NCBI RefSeq assembly: GCF_000019965.1
Contig: NC_010571.1
Span: 2,241,001 to 2,305,000 of the forward strand
Origin: Opitutus terrae PB90-1
GTDB taxonomy: Bacteria; Verrucomicrobiota; Verrucomicrobiia; Opitutales; Opitutaceae
DNA length: 64,000 bases
Reading direction: 5' to 3'
In this document: positions 36,833-43,938 of the stretch, piece after piece
Layout of the letters: every line of letters starts with the position of its first letter
How positions within the stretch are numbered: position 1 is the first letter of the stretch
Made by a program: the position numbers and the translations under genes
The notes under the pieces: generated by a model
The model's database searches: none
Told to the model about the DNA's origin: nothing
The model's input: the letters and a program-made list of their open reading frames with translations, nothing else

Positions 36833-39225
36833 TAGTCCGTTCGCAACGCGATGATCGGGTCAACGCGCGCGGCGCGGCGGGCCGGCAGCCAGCAGGCGAT
36901 CGCGCCGGCGACGGCCACCGCGAGCGTGGCCCACACCAGCGCCATCGGATCCACGGACTCCAGTCCATAGACCAGCGTCCGGATCGCGAACGTGAGCGCC
37001 ACCGCGCCGCCGATGCCGAGCACGATGCCGATCGTCAGCCAAACCGAGCCCTGCCGGAACACGAGTTTCACCACGTCGCCGGTCGCGGCGCCCATCGCCA
37101 TCCGCACGCCAATCTCGCGGGTGCGTTGCAGCACGTGATACGACAGCGTGCCGTAGAGACCGACGGCGAGCAGCCCGAGCGTGACGGCCATGAAGAAATC
37201 CACCAGCTGCACGACGGCGCGCTGGCCGGCCAACGATTCGTCGACAACGCCCTCCATCGTGCGAATCTGCGCCAGCGGCAGGTCGGGATCGAGCGCCTGC
37301 ACCGCATCGCGCACGGCGGCAGTCAGCTGGCTGGCGGGTTGCGGCGAGCGCACGACAAGAAAGACACTGTTGCCCCACGCGCGATCCGGCGTCCACGAGA
37401 TCTCGGGGCGCGGATCGGTCTCGGGTCCCCACTGCCGGAGGTTGTCAACGACACCGACGACCCGCGCCTGATAATCCGGCTTTTCGTTGGAGGGCCGGAT
37501 GAGTTGACCAATCGGGTCCTTGCCGGGCCAGGACTTGTCGGCGAGTGCGCGGTTCACGACCACGCCGATCTCATCCTTGCCGGCGTCGCCGGGCTGCAGC
37601 GTCCGGCCGTGCAGGAGCGGCACGCCGATCGCGGCGAAATAGCCCGGCGTGACCGCGCGGATCTCGGCGAGCGCGCGTTGTGCGAGCGGATCGAAGACCT
37701 CGTCGTTGACCAGAATGTTCATGTTGCTGCCACCCTGCAGCGGCAGCTGAGTGACCAGGCCGGCGGCGGTGACGCCGGGCAGCGCCGTGAGCCGCTCGCT
37801 CAGCTGCTCCCAAAACTGCGTGCGGGCCTCTCGTTTGGAATAGCGTTCACTCCGAAGATGCAGTTGTGCCGTCAACACGCGGTCGGTGGAAAGCGCGCGG
37901 TTGGCCGAGAACAGTTTCACGTAACTCGCGGAGAACAACGCGGCGCCGTTGGCGAGCACGAACGCGATCGTGACCTGACCGATGATCAATCCGCGCAGCA
38001 GATTGTGACGCGTGCGCGAACCGGCGGCGCCGCGGCTGTCCGTGCGCAGCAGGTCGGCGACGGAAATGCGCAGTGCGGCGAGCGCAGGCGGCACGCCGGC
38101 GATCAGCGCGGTGAGCCCGGTGACCCCGACGGCGAAGGCGAGCACGCGCAGGTCGAGCCCCATGGCGGCGCGGCGGGCTTCGCTGACCGGCGCGATGAGT
38201 GCGAGGAGTTTCACGCCGTAGAAGGCGAAGACGAGGCCGACGAACGCGCCGCCGAGCGAGAGTAGCACGCTTTCGCTCAGCGCCAGCCGGATGATCTGGC
38301 GGCGGCTGGCGCCGAGGGCGATGCGGACCCCGAACTCGGCCTGCCGCTTGGCGCTGCGCGCGAGCAGCATGCTCGCGACATTCGCGCAGGCGACCAGCAG
38401 CACGAGCGAGACGGCGCCGAACAGCATCCAGACGCGCGAGCCGATGTAGCGCGTCATCTCGAAATGCAGCGAGCGCACGAGGAATTTTTTCTGCGCGTTC
38501 GTGTTCGGGTATTCCTGGGTGAGCTGGGCGCCGATGCTCTTGATTTCCGCGTCGGCGGTAGGGACGGTCACGCCGGGCTTGAGCCGGGCAATCCCGCACA
38601 TCCAGTGACTGCCGCGGTGACCCTCGCCGCGCTTGAGTTTCAGCGGCAGCCACATGTGGCAGGTGTCGCCGCGCATCCACGGCGCGGCGAATTCGAAGTT
38701 CGCCGGCATGATGCCGACGACGGTGGTGAGCGTGCCGTTGATGCGGATCGTGCGGCCAACGAGCGCCGGATCGCCGGCGAAGGAACGTTGCCAAAGCCGG
38801 TGGCTGATCACCACGACCGGCGCCGCGCCGGAATCTTCATCAACGGGCTCGAGCCAGCGACCCAGCTGCGGCGGAATGCCGAAAGCGCGCAGCACGCCGG
38901 GAGTGGCGGAGACGCTCGTCACGACCTCGGGATTGTCGCCACCGAGATTCGCCGGTCGCGGCGTGTAGACGCCGAATTCGGCGAACGACGTCGAACGATC
39001 GGCGAGGTCGAAGTAGTCAGGTTGGGAGAGCGGCCAGCCGTCGCCGGACCAGACGTGGGCGAGTTGCGCGGAATTCGGATAGGAAAATGGTTCGACGACG
39101 AGCGCGCGGAGCGCGCTGAACATCGCGGTTGCGGAGCCGATGCCGATCGCGAGCGTGAGCACGGCGACGGTGGTAAACCCCGGCGACTTCAAGAGCTGGC
39201 GGAAGGCGAAGCGGAAATCAGACAC
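36832..39225 (-). CDS. ADOP-type FtsX/MacB permease (d)
   Basis: 797 residues from a GTG at 39225 (MSDFRFAFRQLLKSPGF). First helix TVAVLTLAIGIGSATAMFS; two periplasmic cores; FtsX helices near 270-400 and 680-780 (REIGVRMAMGAATGDVV); tail PARRAARVDPIIALRTD. Proximal member of the b-c-d tandem. The leader contains five tandem copies of a 7-bp unit starting 7 bp upstream of the start codon, and repeat copy 3 lies further upstream. Confidence 0.9.
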   Translation of the reverse strand: MSDFRFAFRQLLKSPGFTTVAVLTLAIGIGSATAMFSALRALVVEPFSYPNSAQLAHVWSGDGWPLSQPDYFDLADRSTSFAEFGVYTPRPANLGGDNPEVVTSVSATPGVLRAFGIPPQLGRWLEPVDEDSGAAPVVVISHRLWQRSFAGDPALVGRTIRINGTLTTVVGIMPANFEFAAPWMRGDTCHMWLPLKLKRGEGHRGSHWMCGIARLKPGVTVPTADAEIKSIGAQLTQEYPNTNAQKKFLVRSLHFEMTRYIGSRVWMLFGAVSLVLLVACANVASMLLARSAKRQAEFGVRIALGASRRQIIRLALSESVLLSLGGAFVGLVFAFYGVKLLALIAPVSEARRAAMGLDLRVLAFAVGVTGLTALIAGVPPALAALRISVADLLRTDSRGAAGSRTRHNLLRGLIIGQVTIAFVLANGAALFSASYVKLFSANRALSTDRVLTAQLHLRSERYSKREARTQFWEQLSERLTALPGVTAAGLVTQLPLQGGSNMNILVNDEVFDPLAQRALAEIRAVTPGYFAAIGVPLLHGRTLQPGDAGKDEIGVVVNRALADKSWPGKDPIGQLIRPSNEKPDYQARVVGVVDNLRQWGPETDPRPEISWTPDRAWGNSVFLVVRSPQPASQLTAAVRDAVQALDPDLPLAQIRTMEGVVDESLAGQRAVVQLVDFFMAVTLGLLAVGLYGTLSYHVLQRTREIGVRMAMGAATGDVVKLVFRQGSVWLTIGIVLGIGGAVALTFAIRTLVYGLESVDPMALVWATLAVAVAGAIACWLPARRAARVDPIIALRTD

Positions 39226-39231
39226 GGGCCG

Positions 39232-39266
39232 GTTGAGAGTTGAGGGTTGAGAGTTGAGAGTTGAGA
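39232..39266. repeat. Tandem heptanucleotide repeat (5 copies) upstream of permease (d)
   Basis: GTTGAGA repeated five times on the plus strand, with the second copy GTTGAGG. It begins 7 bp before the GTG start of the minus-strand permease gene, so it lies in the leader or promoter. Copy-number change by slippage would alter spacing by 7 bp. Confidence 0.75.
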
Positions 39267-39312
39267 GCGGGAAGCGACGCGGCCTTCGGCGGACGTGGGA
39301 GGTGGCGGCGTA

Positions 39313-39457
39313 CTAGCCCGGATATTTCACGAGATTCGTGAAATATCCGCCCGCCGGGTCGACTTTGTCGGGGCTAGCCGCGACAAGGTCGCTCCGCCGC
39401 AGGCGGACGGAAGTTTCGAGCATATGAATACTCTCGTTCATGAAATTTCCGGACTAG
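39313..39457. repeat. CTAG-bounded structured intergenic repeat, copy 3
   Basis: 145 bp, same plan as copies 1 and 2. It begins CTAGCCCGGATATTTCACGA and ends TCATGAAATTTCCGGACTAG. Inner hairpins: CGAC-TTT-GTCG, GCGAC-AAG-GTCGC and CCGCC-GCA-GGCGG. The right CTAG supplies the stop codon of the minus-strand DUF4177 lipoprotein gene. The left end is 88 bp upstream of permease (d). Confidence 0.88.
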
Positions 39458-39717
39458 CGTTGGCGGAGTACGACGATCCTGCTCTTGTCGTCGCCGAGCA
39501 CGCTGACGACTTCCCAGCCTTGCGCGGAGGCCTTGGCAATTTCCCAGCGCAAGGCGAGGGGGCTCATCTGGCCGGTGATGATCCGCACGTCGCCGAAACG
39601 CGCGCGATCCACTGTGGTGCACCCTTGGAGGAGAGTGCCGATCAGCAGAACTGCGGCCGCCGCAGTGGTCCGACAGAGTCGGACCGGCGGAGGGATTGGC
39701 TGCAGGTGAGCGCTCAT
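39454..39717 (-). CDS. Small DUF4177-like lipoprotein
   Basis: 87 residues. After a basic N-region, the hydrophobic helix AAAAVLLIGTLLQGC ends in a lipobox, so the protein should be lipid-modified. The C-terminal 35 residues (LRWEIAKASAQGWEVVSVL, then an RIVVLRQR end) match the DUF4177 pattern of a short beta-strand protein with a conserved GWE. Function unknown. The TAG stop is part of the terminal CTAG of repeat copy 3, so repeat insertion or loss would alter the C-terminus. Confidence 0.72.
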   Translation of the reverse strand: MSAHLQPIPPPVRLCRTTAAAAVLLIGTLLQGCTTVDRARFGDVRIITGQMSPLALRWEIAKASAQGWEVVSVLGDDKSRIVVLRQR

Positions 39718-39757
39718 GGAGCACGGCGCGGGGCAGGATCCGCGCCCGGCGGCGGGA

Positions 39758-40522
39758 CTATCGTTTTTCGATCGAGATGCTGCCGTTGACGGACTCGGCT
39801 TTCACCGAGGCGCGGCCGTCGCCGACGGTGCCGTGAAGCGAGCGGCGGCCGCGACTGCTGAGCTGGATGGGGAAATCGCAATCGACGTGGCCGTTCACGA
39901 CGCTGGCGCGGAGCTTGAATCCGGCGTCGGCGGGCAGCCGCACTTTGACGCCGCCGTTAACCGTTTCGAAATCGAGCTCCTGGCCCGCGGGGACTGCGGT
40001 GAAATCCGCGCGGATCGAGCCGTTGACGGTCTCCAGTTTTGCACTGCTGCCGAGGTTGGACGCATGAACGTTGCCGTTGACGGATTCGGCGTGCACGGGT
40101 CCCTGCACGTTCTCGATGTCGACCGAGGAGTTGACGGTGGAGACGGATTCAAGGGTGGCCGTGGCTGGGACGGTGATCGTGAAGCTGACGGCGGCGCGAA
40201 TGGTATTTCCGCCGAACCAGCCGTCCTTTCGCTTGGGCAGCTTCACCTTCAGGTCGGCGCGCGATTCCGACACGTCGATCGTCAGGTCGATCATCTGCAG
40301 CTCCTCCTCGGTTTTGGCGCTCTTCTCGCCTTCGATCTGGATCTCCTGCTTGTCCCAGGTGCGGACCGTGATCTTGCCGTTGATGTTGTGGACCGTGAGC
40401 GTGCCGGTGGGACTGAACGGGCCGCTTTTCGTGAAGGGCTCCTTGAAGGAGTAGCTGTCGGCCCGGACGGAGGCGGCGACAAGCAGCGTGGAAGCGAGCA
40501 GGGCGAAGAGGCGGAGGTGCAT
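39758..40522 (-). CDS. DUF4097 family secreted beta-helix (adhesin-like) protein
   Basis: 254 residues with a Sec signal (1-21). The chain is a run of short beta-strand repeats centred on VNG: TLTVHNINGKITVRTWD, VHAESVNGNVHASNLG, LETVNGSIRADF, FETVNGGVKVRLP and KAESVNGSISIEK. This is the DUF4097/putative adhesin beta-solenoid. These proteins are often encoded near anti-sigma or envelope genes; their role is unproven. 41 bp upstream of the DUF4177 lipoprotein on the same strand, so they may be co-transcribed. Confidence 0.85.
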   Translation of the reverse strand: MHLRLFALLASTLLVAASVRADSYSFKEPFTKSGPFSPTGTLTVHNINGKITVRTWDKQEIQIEGEKSAKTEEELQMIDLTIDVSESRADLKVKLPKRKDGWFGGNTIRAAVSFTITVPATATLESVSTVNSSVDIENVQGPVHAESVNGNVHASNLGSSAKLETVNGSIRADFTAVPAGQELDFETVNGGVKVRLPADAGFKLRASVVNGHVDCDFPIQLSSRGRRSLHGTVGDGRASVKAESVNGSISIEKR

Positions 40523-40760
40523 AGAAAAGGTCAGCCGCCCGGCGCAGCACCCGGCGGCGAACGCAGATCTAACCCACCGGCCGCGGAAAAGTTACTGGAA
40601 TTCTCGGCCAGGTTGGCGCGCCCCGGGCCCGGAGGATCGACAATCCCGGCCGCGTCAAGGCGTCGGGCTGATCGCGATCGGGGTGGTGACGTCGAAGCCA
40701 TCCGCTTCCTCCGTCGTTTCGACCTGGCTGGCGCGTGGCCTGCGCGGCAACGCGTTAAGT

Positions 40761-41258
40761 TCACGCGCGGCCCATCATCGTCGAGATCGCGGTGCGAAGT
40801 CGGTAGCGGCGTCGGTAACGGGCGCCGAGCGCATACATTTCGTGCGACTGCGGAATACGCACGCTCTCGATGAACTGCGCGCCGATCCGCTCGCAGGTTC
40901 GCTGCGACGGAATGTTCTTGGGATCGACCGTCAGCCAGACCGCGGCGAGCCCATGCGCACGCGCCAGTGGGAGCAACAGCCAGCAGCTCCTCGCCGCATA
41001 GCGATGGCCGCGATAGCGGGGTTTCACTTCGTAACCGATGTGGCCCGCGCAACGCAGCCGCCGCGCTGAGCCGATCCGCAATCGGATCAGCCCGAGCGCG
41101 GTGGATTTGCCCGGGTGCCGCATCTCGAACCAGTATTCGGGCACGTGGCGTTTAGCGGGGTCGGCGGGTGCGGCGTGCACCAGTACCAGTTCCAGATCCC
41201 TCTCCCGCAAGCGGCCGGGGTTGAGGAATCTAAAGCGCGCGGGTTGGGGGCCGCTCAT
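40761..41258 (-). CDS. GNAT family N-acetyltransferase
   Basis: 165 residues. The acetyl-CoA-binding motif A is HIGYEVKPRYRGHRYAARSC (R-x-x-G-x-x-A loop), followed by a motif B-like segment with PKNIPSQRTCERIGAQF, which marks the GNAT_3/RimJ-like branch. The substrate is unknown. Its ATG overlaps the stop of the DJ-1/PfpI gene (ATGA), so the two are translated from one mRNA. The C-terminal ten residues are Arg-rich and extend beyond the domain. Confidence 0.86.
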   Translation of the reverse strand: MSGPQPARFRFLNPGRLRERDLELVLVHAAPADPAKRHVPEYWFEMRHPGKSTALGLIRLRIGSARRLRCAGHIGYEVKPRYRGHRYAARSCWLLLPLARAHGLAAVWLTVDPKNIPSQRTCERIGAQFIESVRIPQSHEMYALGARYRRRYRLRTAISTMMGRA

Positions 41259-41776
41259 TGCGGGGTCGGTGCGGCCAGCAGCAGCTCGGCGATCGCTTGG
41301 GCGAAGGGCGTGGCGGCTTGCGGACCGTTGGCGGTGATGATCCGGCCGTCGCGCACGACGCTCTCGCCAACCTGATTGACGGCCTCAGCCGCGGGGACTT
41401 CGAAGGCCCACGCGGTGGCACGACGGTTTTTCAACACACCGGCCTGCGCAAGGATGTTAGGGGCGAGGCAGATCGCTCCGACCACTTTGTTGTGCGCCAC
41501 TGCCTGGCGCGCGAGGCGCAGTGCTTCCGGCTCATGATAGAGTCTGCGGGCGCCCATGCCGCCGACGAAGACTACCGCATCGAAGTTGTCCGCCTGCGCG
41601 TCCTTCAGCAGCAGCGTGGCTTGGACGGTGGCGCCCAGCATGCCGGTGACGGGCTCGAGCGTGGTGGAAATCGTAACCGTGCGCGCGCCGTGCTGTTCGA
41701 ACAGCGTCTTGGGCTCGATGTATTCTTCATCCCGGAACTCGCCGGGAGCGATGACGAGGGCGATGATCTTGTTCAT
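41255..41776 (-). CDS. DJ-1/PfpI family protein
   Basis: 173 residues from ATG at 41776 (MNKIIALVIAPGEFRDEEY). The nucleophile-elbow Cys is in VGAICLAPNILAQAG, and the Glu of the family site is in FRDEEY (the PfpI E-E/D pattern near residue 16). Family members include deglycase/glyoxalase III-like and chaperone proteins. A cytoplasmic stress role is likely but the reaction is not determined. Upstream in-frame codons are not conserved in character and were excluded. Coupled to the GNAT gene by a 4-bp overlap. Confidence 0.86.
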   Translation of the reverse strand: MNKIIALVIAPGEFRDEEYIEPKTLFEQHGARTVTISTTLEPVTGMLGATVQATLLLKDAQADNFDAVVFVGGMGARRLYHEPEALRLARQAVAHNKVVGAICLAPNILAQAGVLKNRRATAWAFEVPAAEAVNQVGESVVRDGRIITANGPQAATPFAQAIAELLLAAPTPQ

Positions 41777-41931
41777 GGGGAGTCTCTGCATTAGTCCCTG
41801 GCTCACGCCAGACACCCGACACTGCCGCGCGCACCGAGCAGGCGGCGGGTGAGCCACTGTGCGACCTCGTCGTCGGTGGCGGGTGATGACGGCTCAGGTT
41901 GGGCAACGCGCATGGGGGCGGTTCGCGGTCG

Positions 41932-42429
41932 TCAGATCGAAGCTTCCGGGCTCTCGCAGGAGACGCTGAATTCAAGCTCGTCCCGCAGGGGCAAGCCGCT
42001 GTGGCCGGTTGCGGGAATCTCCGGTTTCAGCTCGCGGGCCAGCGCGACGGCATCGAGGTGGACGTCGACCAGGCGGAACCCGCAGTCGGTGTAGAACGCG
42101 ATCGCGGCGAGATTGTCATTCGTCGTGACCAGCCAGACTCGCCGGGATCCTCGCTCAAGCGCATGACTGCGGACGGCTGCGAGCAGGGATCGCCCGATAC
42201 CGCGGCGTTGCTCAAGCGCATCCAATGTGACGATCTCCGTGTCACCAGATTCGTCCACATAAAGAAGCAGCCCCAGCCGGCGGCCGTCTGCGCAGGCGAC
42301 GAAACCCGGCAACTCGCGCGTGTCGTGGATTCGTCCGCGCGTGACAACGAACGGACCCAGCCAGCGTTCGCGGATCAGCGTCGCGGCCCACCCGGCATCC
42401 GCCGGGACAAGCGCGCGGGTTTGGATCAT
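41932..42429 (-). CDS. GNAT family N-acetyltransferase
   Basis: 165 residues from MIQTRALVPADAGW; an ATG seven codons upstream (42450) is also possible. Acetyl-CoA motif A is ALEQRRGIGRSLLAAV (Q-x-x-G-x-G), and VTTNDNLAAIAFYTDCGFRLV is motif B with the usual N-x-x-A-x-x-F-Y. This is a compact single-domain GNAT; the substrate is unknown. It is in the same direction as the DJ-1/GNAT pair but separated by 155 bp. Confidence 0.85.
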   Translation of the reverse strand: MIQTRALVPADAGWAATLIRERWLGPFVVTRGRIHDTRELPGFVACADGRRLGLLLYVDESGDTEIVTLDALEQRRGIGRSLLAAVRSHALERGSRRVWLVTTNDNLAAIAFYTDCGFRLVDVHLDAVALARELKPEIPATGHSGLPLRDELEFSVSCESPEASI

Positions 42430-42479
42430 TCCAGCATCGGATCGGATCATCGGCTTGGCCGGCGCGGAGCGCTGAAATG

Positions 42480-42665
42480 CTACTCTGCGCGCAGGGAATA
42501 TTTTCGTTGCACGTCCGCGCGCTCCTCCGGCGGGAGGTCACGCAGGTAGGATTTCCAGCCGGGGCAAAAGCCGATGTGCCAGCGCCAGAGACGACCGAGC
42601 AGGGAACGCGGAGCGCGATCATAGCGGGCGCGCAGTTTGCAGGTGGTGCAAGGATGTGAGGACAT
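42480..42665 (-). CDS. Small Cys-containing conserved protein (CPGWKxY motif)
   Basis: 61 residues. Features are HPCTTCKLRARYDR at the N-terminus (CxxC), a central RLWRWHIGFCPGWKSYLR and an acidic/basic tail LPPEERADVQRKY. Three Cys and two His could bind a metal ion. I recall similar short proteins with the RWHxxxCPGWKxY core in Bacteroidota and related phyla, but no function is known. The intact frame, compact motif and position directly downstream of the DUF3788 gene on the same strand support a real gene. Confidence 0.7.
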   Translation of the reverse strand: MSSHPCTTCKLRARYDRAPRSLLGRLWRWHIGFCPGWKSYLRDLPPEERADVQRKYSLRAE

Positions 42666-42722
42666 GACGAGCCTTTGACGAATGATTGAGTCGGGGGTGA
42701 ATGAACGGGAGCGGCAGCTTGG

Positions 42723-42739
42723 GGCAGCTTAGAGCTGCC
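42723..42739 (-). repeat. Hairpin at the stop codon of the DUF3788 gene
   Basis: GGCAGCT-TAG-AGCTGCC, a perfect 7-bp stem with a 3-nt loop. On the gene strand the TAG stop (42739-42741) runs directly into the stem, overlapping by one base. There is no T-run. Confidence 0.55.
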
Positions 42740-43188
42740 TACGCGATTGGCATCAGGCGGCGCGGCTTTCGTTTCACGGCGAGCATCTGAAAAACGTCCT
42801 CGACCACGGCCGCGGAGCTGAGCGTCAGATACAGCCACTTGCCGTCGTGGAAGGCTCTGGCGTTGTCGTAGGCCTTGCGGCTCGCTGCGGTCAGTCGGCG
42901 CCGGGTCGTCACCATCTTCGCGCGTTCGTCCGCTCCGAAGACGATTTGGATGGAGACGCGGCCATCTTCCGGGATCAGCGTGCAGAACGATTTGCTTTTC
43001 TTGAACCGCAACGCCCACCCGTGTTTGGCGCCGCCATAGATCCAGTCTGGCGCAAACAGGGCAGGGTAGAGGGCGTCGATTCGGGTGAGCATCTGGTTCC
43101 AGCGCTCGAAGGCAGTCTGGCCCAGGAAGTACGCGAGATCGTCGGGCGTCGGCGGCGCTGCGCGATCAGTCAATCGGGTGGTGGGCAT
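42739..43188 (-). CDS. DUF3788 family protein
   Basis: 149 residues from ATG at 43188. Family features: AYFLGQTAFERWNQMLTRI near the N-terminus, DWIYGGAKHGWALRFKKSKS in the middle (W-x-Y-G-G-K-x-G-W-x-x-R pattern), then CTLIPEDGRVSIQIVFG. The fold is a small alpha/beta domain of unknown function, found mostly as single-domain cytoplasmic proteins. The frame is open 70 codons upstream through a palindromic region, which was excluded. The stop sits on a hairpin. Confidence 0.78.
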   Translation of the reverse strand: MPTTRLTDRAAPPTPDDLAYFLGQTAFERWNQMLTRIDALYPALFAPDWIYGGAKHGWALRFKKSKSFCTLIPEDGRVSIQIVFGADERAKMVTTRRRLTAASRKAYDNARAFHDGKWLYLTLSSAAVVEDVFQMLAVKRKPRRLMPIA

Positions 43189-43233
43189 GGCGACGCACCG
43201 AACACGCCACGGCCCGTGGCCGTGCCGGTGCGG

Positions 43234-43249
43234 ATGGCAATATTGCCAT
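43234..43249. repeat. Perfect 16-bp palindrome
   Basis: ATGGCAATATTGCCAT, perfectly self-complementary, 46 bp upstream of the DUF3788 start. It is AT-rich in an otherwise GC-rich spacer. It is a candidate operator for a dimeric regulator or part of an extragenic palindrome. Confidence 0.55.
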
Positions 43250-43408
43250 GCTCCCCGCGAGGAATCCAGTCCGCAGATCGGCTGCTCTGGCGCCGCACGG
43301 AAATCCGAACGCAGGCGACGATGACGCCTTGGAGTCGGGCGGTCGTTACCGCGCTCAGCGCGGGCTGGTGAGTGCGATGGGAAAACCGGCCCGCTCACGC
43401 GGTCTGGT

Positions 43409-43756
43409 TCAGTAGTCGTCCATCACGCCCCACACGATCCAAGTGAGCCCGACGTTGTAGATGATCAGGCCGGCGGCACCGAATACGGGCATGATGATCG
43501 TGCCGACGATGAGCACGAGATTCCCAAAAACCATGGCGAGAAGGTAGTCGCGCCTGCGCCGGGAGCGCCGCGGGGGAGGCGGCATGACGTCGTTGAGGCC
43601 GGCCTTGTTCGCTCGGTTCAGATTGTCGGCGAGGGTGAGTCGAATGTCGTTGGGATCGACCGAGGCTCCGCCCGGAGCGTTCACGCGATCGAACGCCTTC
43701 GGTTTCAGGCTATGCGGTTTTGGGAGCGGATCGGGATCCTCGGCCACGGGCGGCAC
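43409..43756 (-). CDS. Small membrane protein with proline-rich N-terminus
   Basis: 115 residues. The cytoplasmic N-terminal half is Pro- and charge-rich (DPDPLPKPHSLKPKAFD, then MPPPPRRSRRRRD), followed by a hairpin of two membrane helices (about 70-90 and 93-112, LLAMVFGNLVLIVGTIIM and AAGLIIYNVGLTWIVWGV) ending in MDDY. I recognise no family. The intact frame, positive-inside charge placement and hydrophobic pattern support it being real. Confidence 0.62.
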   Translation of the reverse strand: MPPVAEDPDPLPKPHSLKPKAFDRVNAPGGASVDPNDIRLTLADNLNRANKAGLNDVMPPPPRRSRRRRDYLLAMVFGNLVLIVGTIIMPVFGAAGLIIYNVGLTWIVWGVMDDY

Positions 43757-43867
43757 GGTAGGAGGCTTCGTTCAGCCGCGCGAGTGTAAGGTGCGTACCT
43801 GGCCACTTTCGCGGGCGAGGCGACGTCGTCCGCGCGTGTGCCGCAAGCAACACCGGCGTCGCGCCGC

Positions 43868-43894
43868 GATGCAGGGGCACGATGCCCGTGCATC
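43868..43894. repeat. Compound hairpin in the gap before the DUF5060 gene
   Basis: GATGCA (43868-43873) pairs with TGCATC (43889-43894). Inside, GGGCA pairs with TGCCC around CGA. It lies 45 bp beyond the stop of the minus-strand DUF5060 gene. It is related in its core to the hairpin at 14403-14421. Confidence 0.5.
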
Positions 43895-43938
43895 GTGGAT
43901 CGGGCGCGGCGAGTCTCGCGTCCCGGCGGGCGCGGGGA

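Noticed and set aside
34909-38265. Very long open frame (1118 codons) on the plus strand
   Set aside because: It lies antisense to two ADOP permeases that have clear family motifs. Its product is compositionally odd (Gln/His/Gly/Glu-rich, no domain) and is a by-product of GC-rich codon bias.
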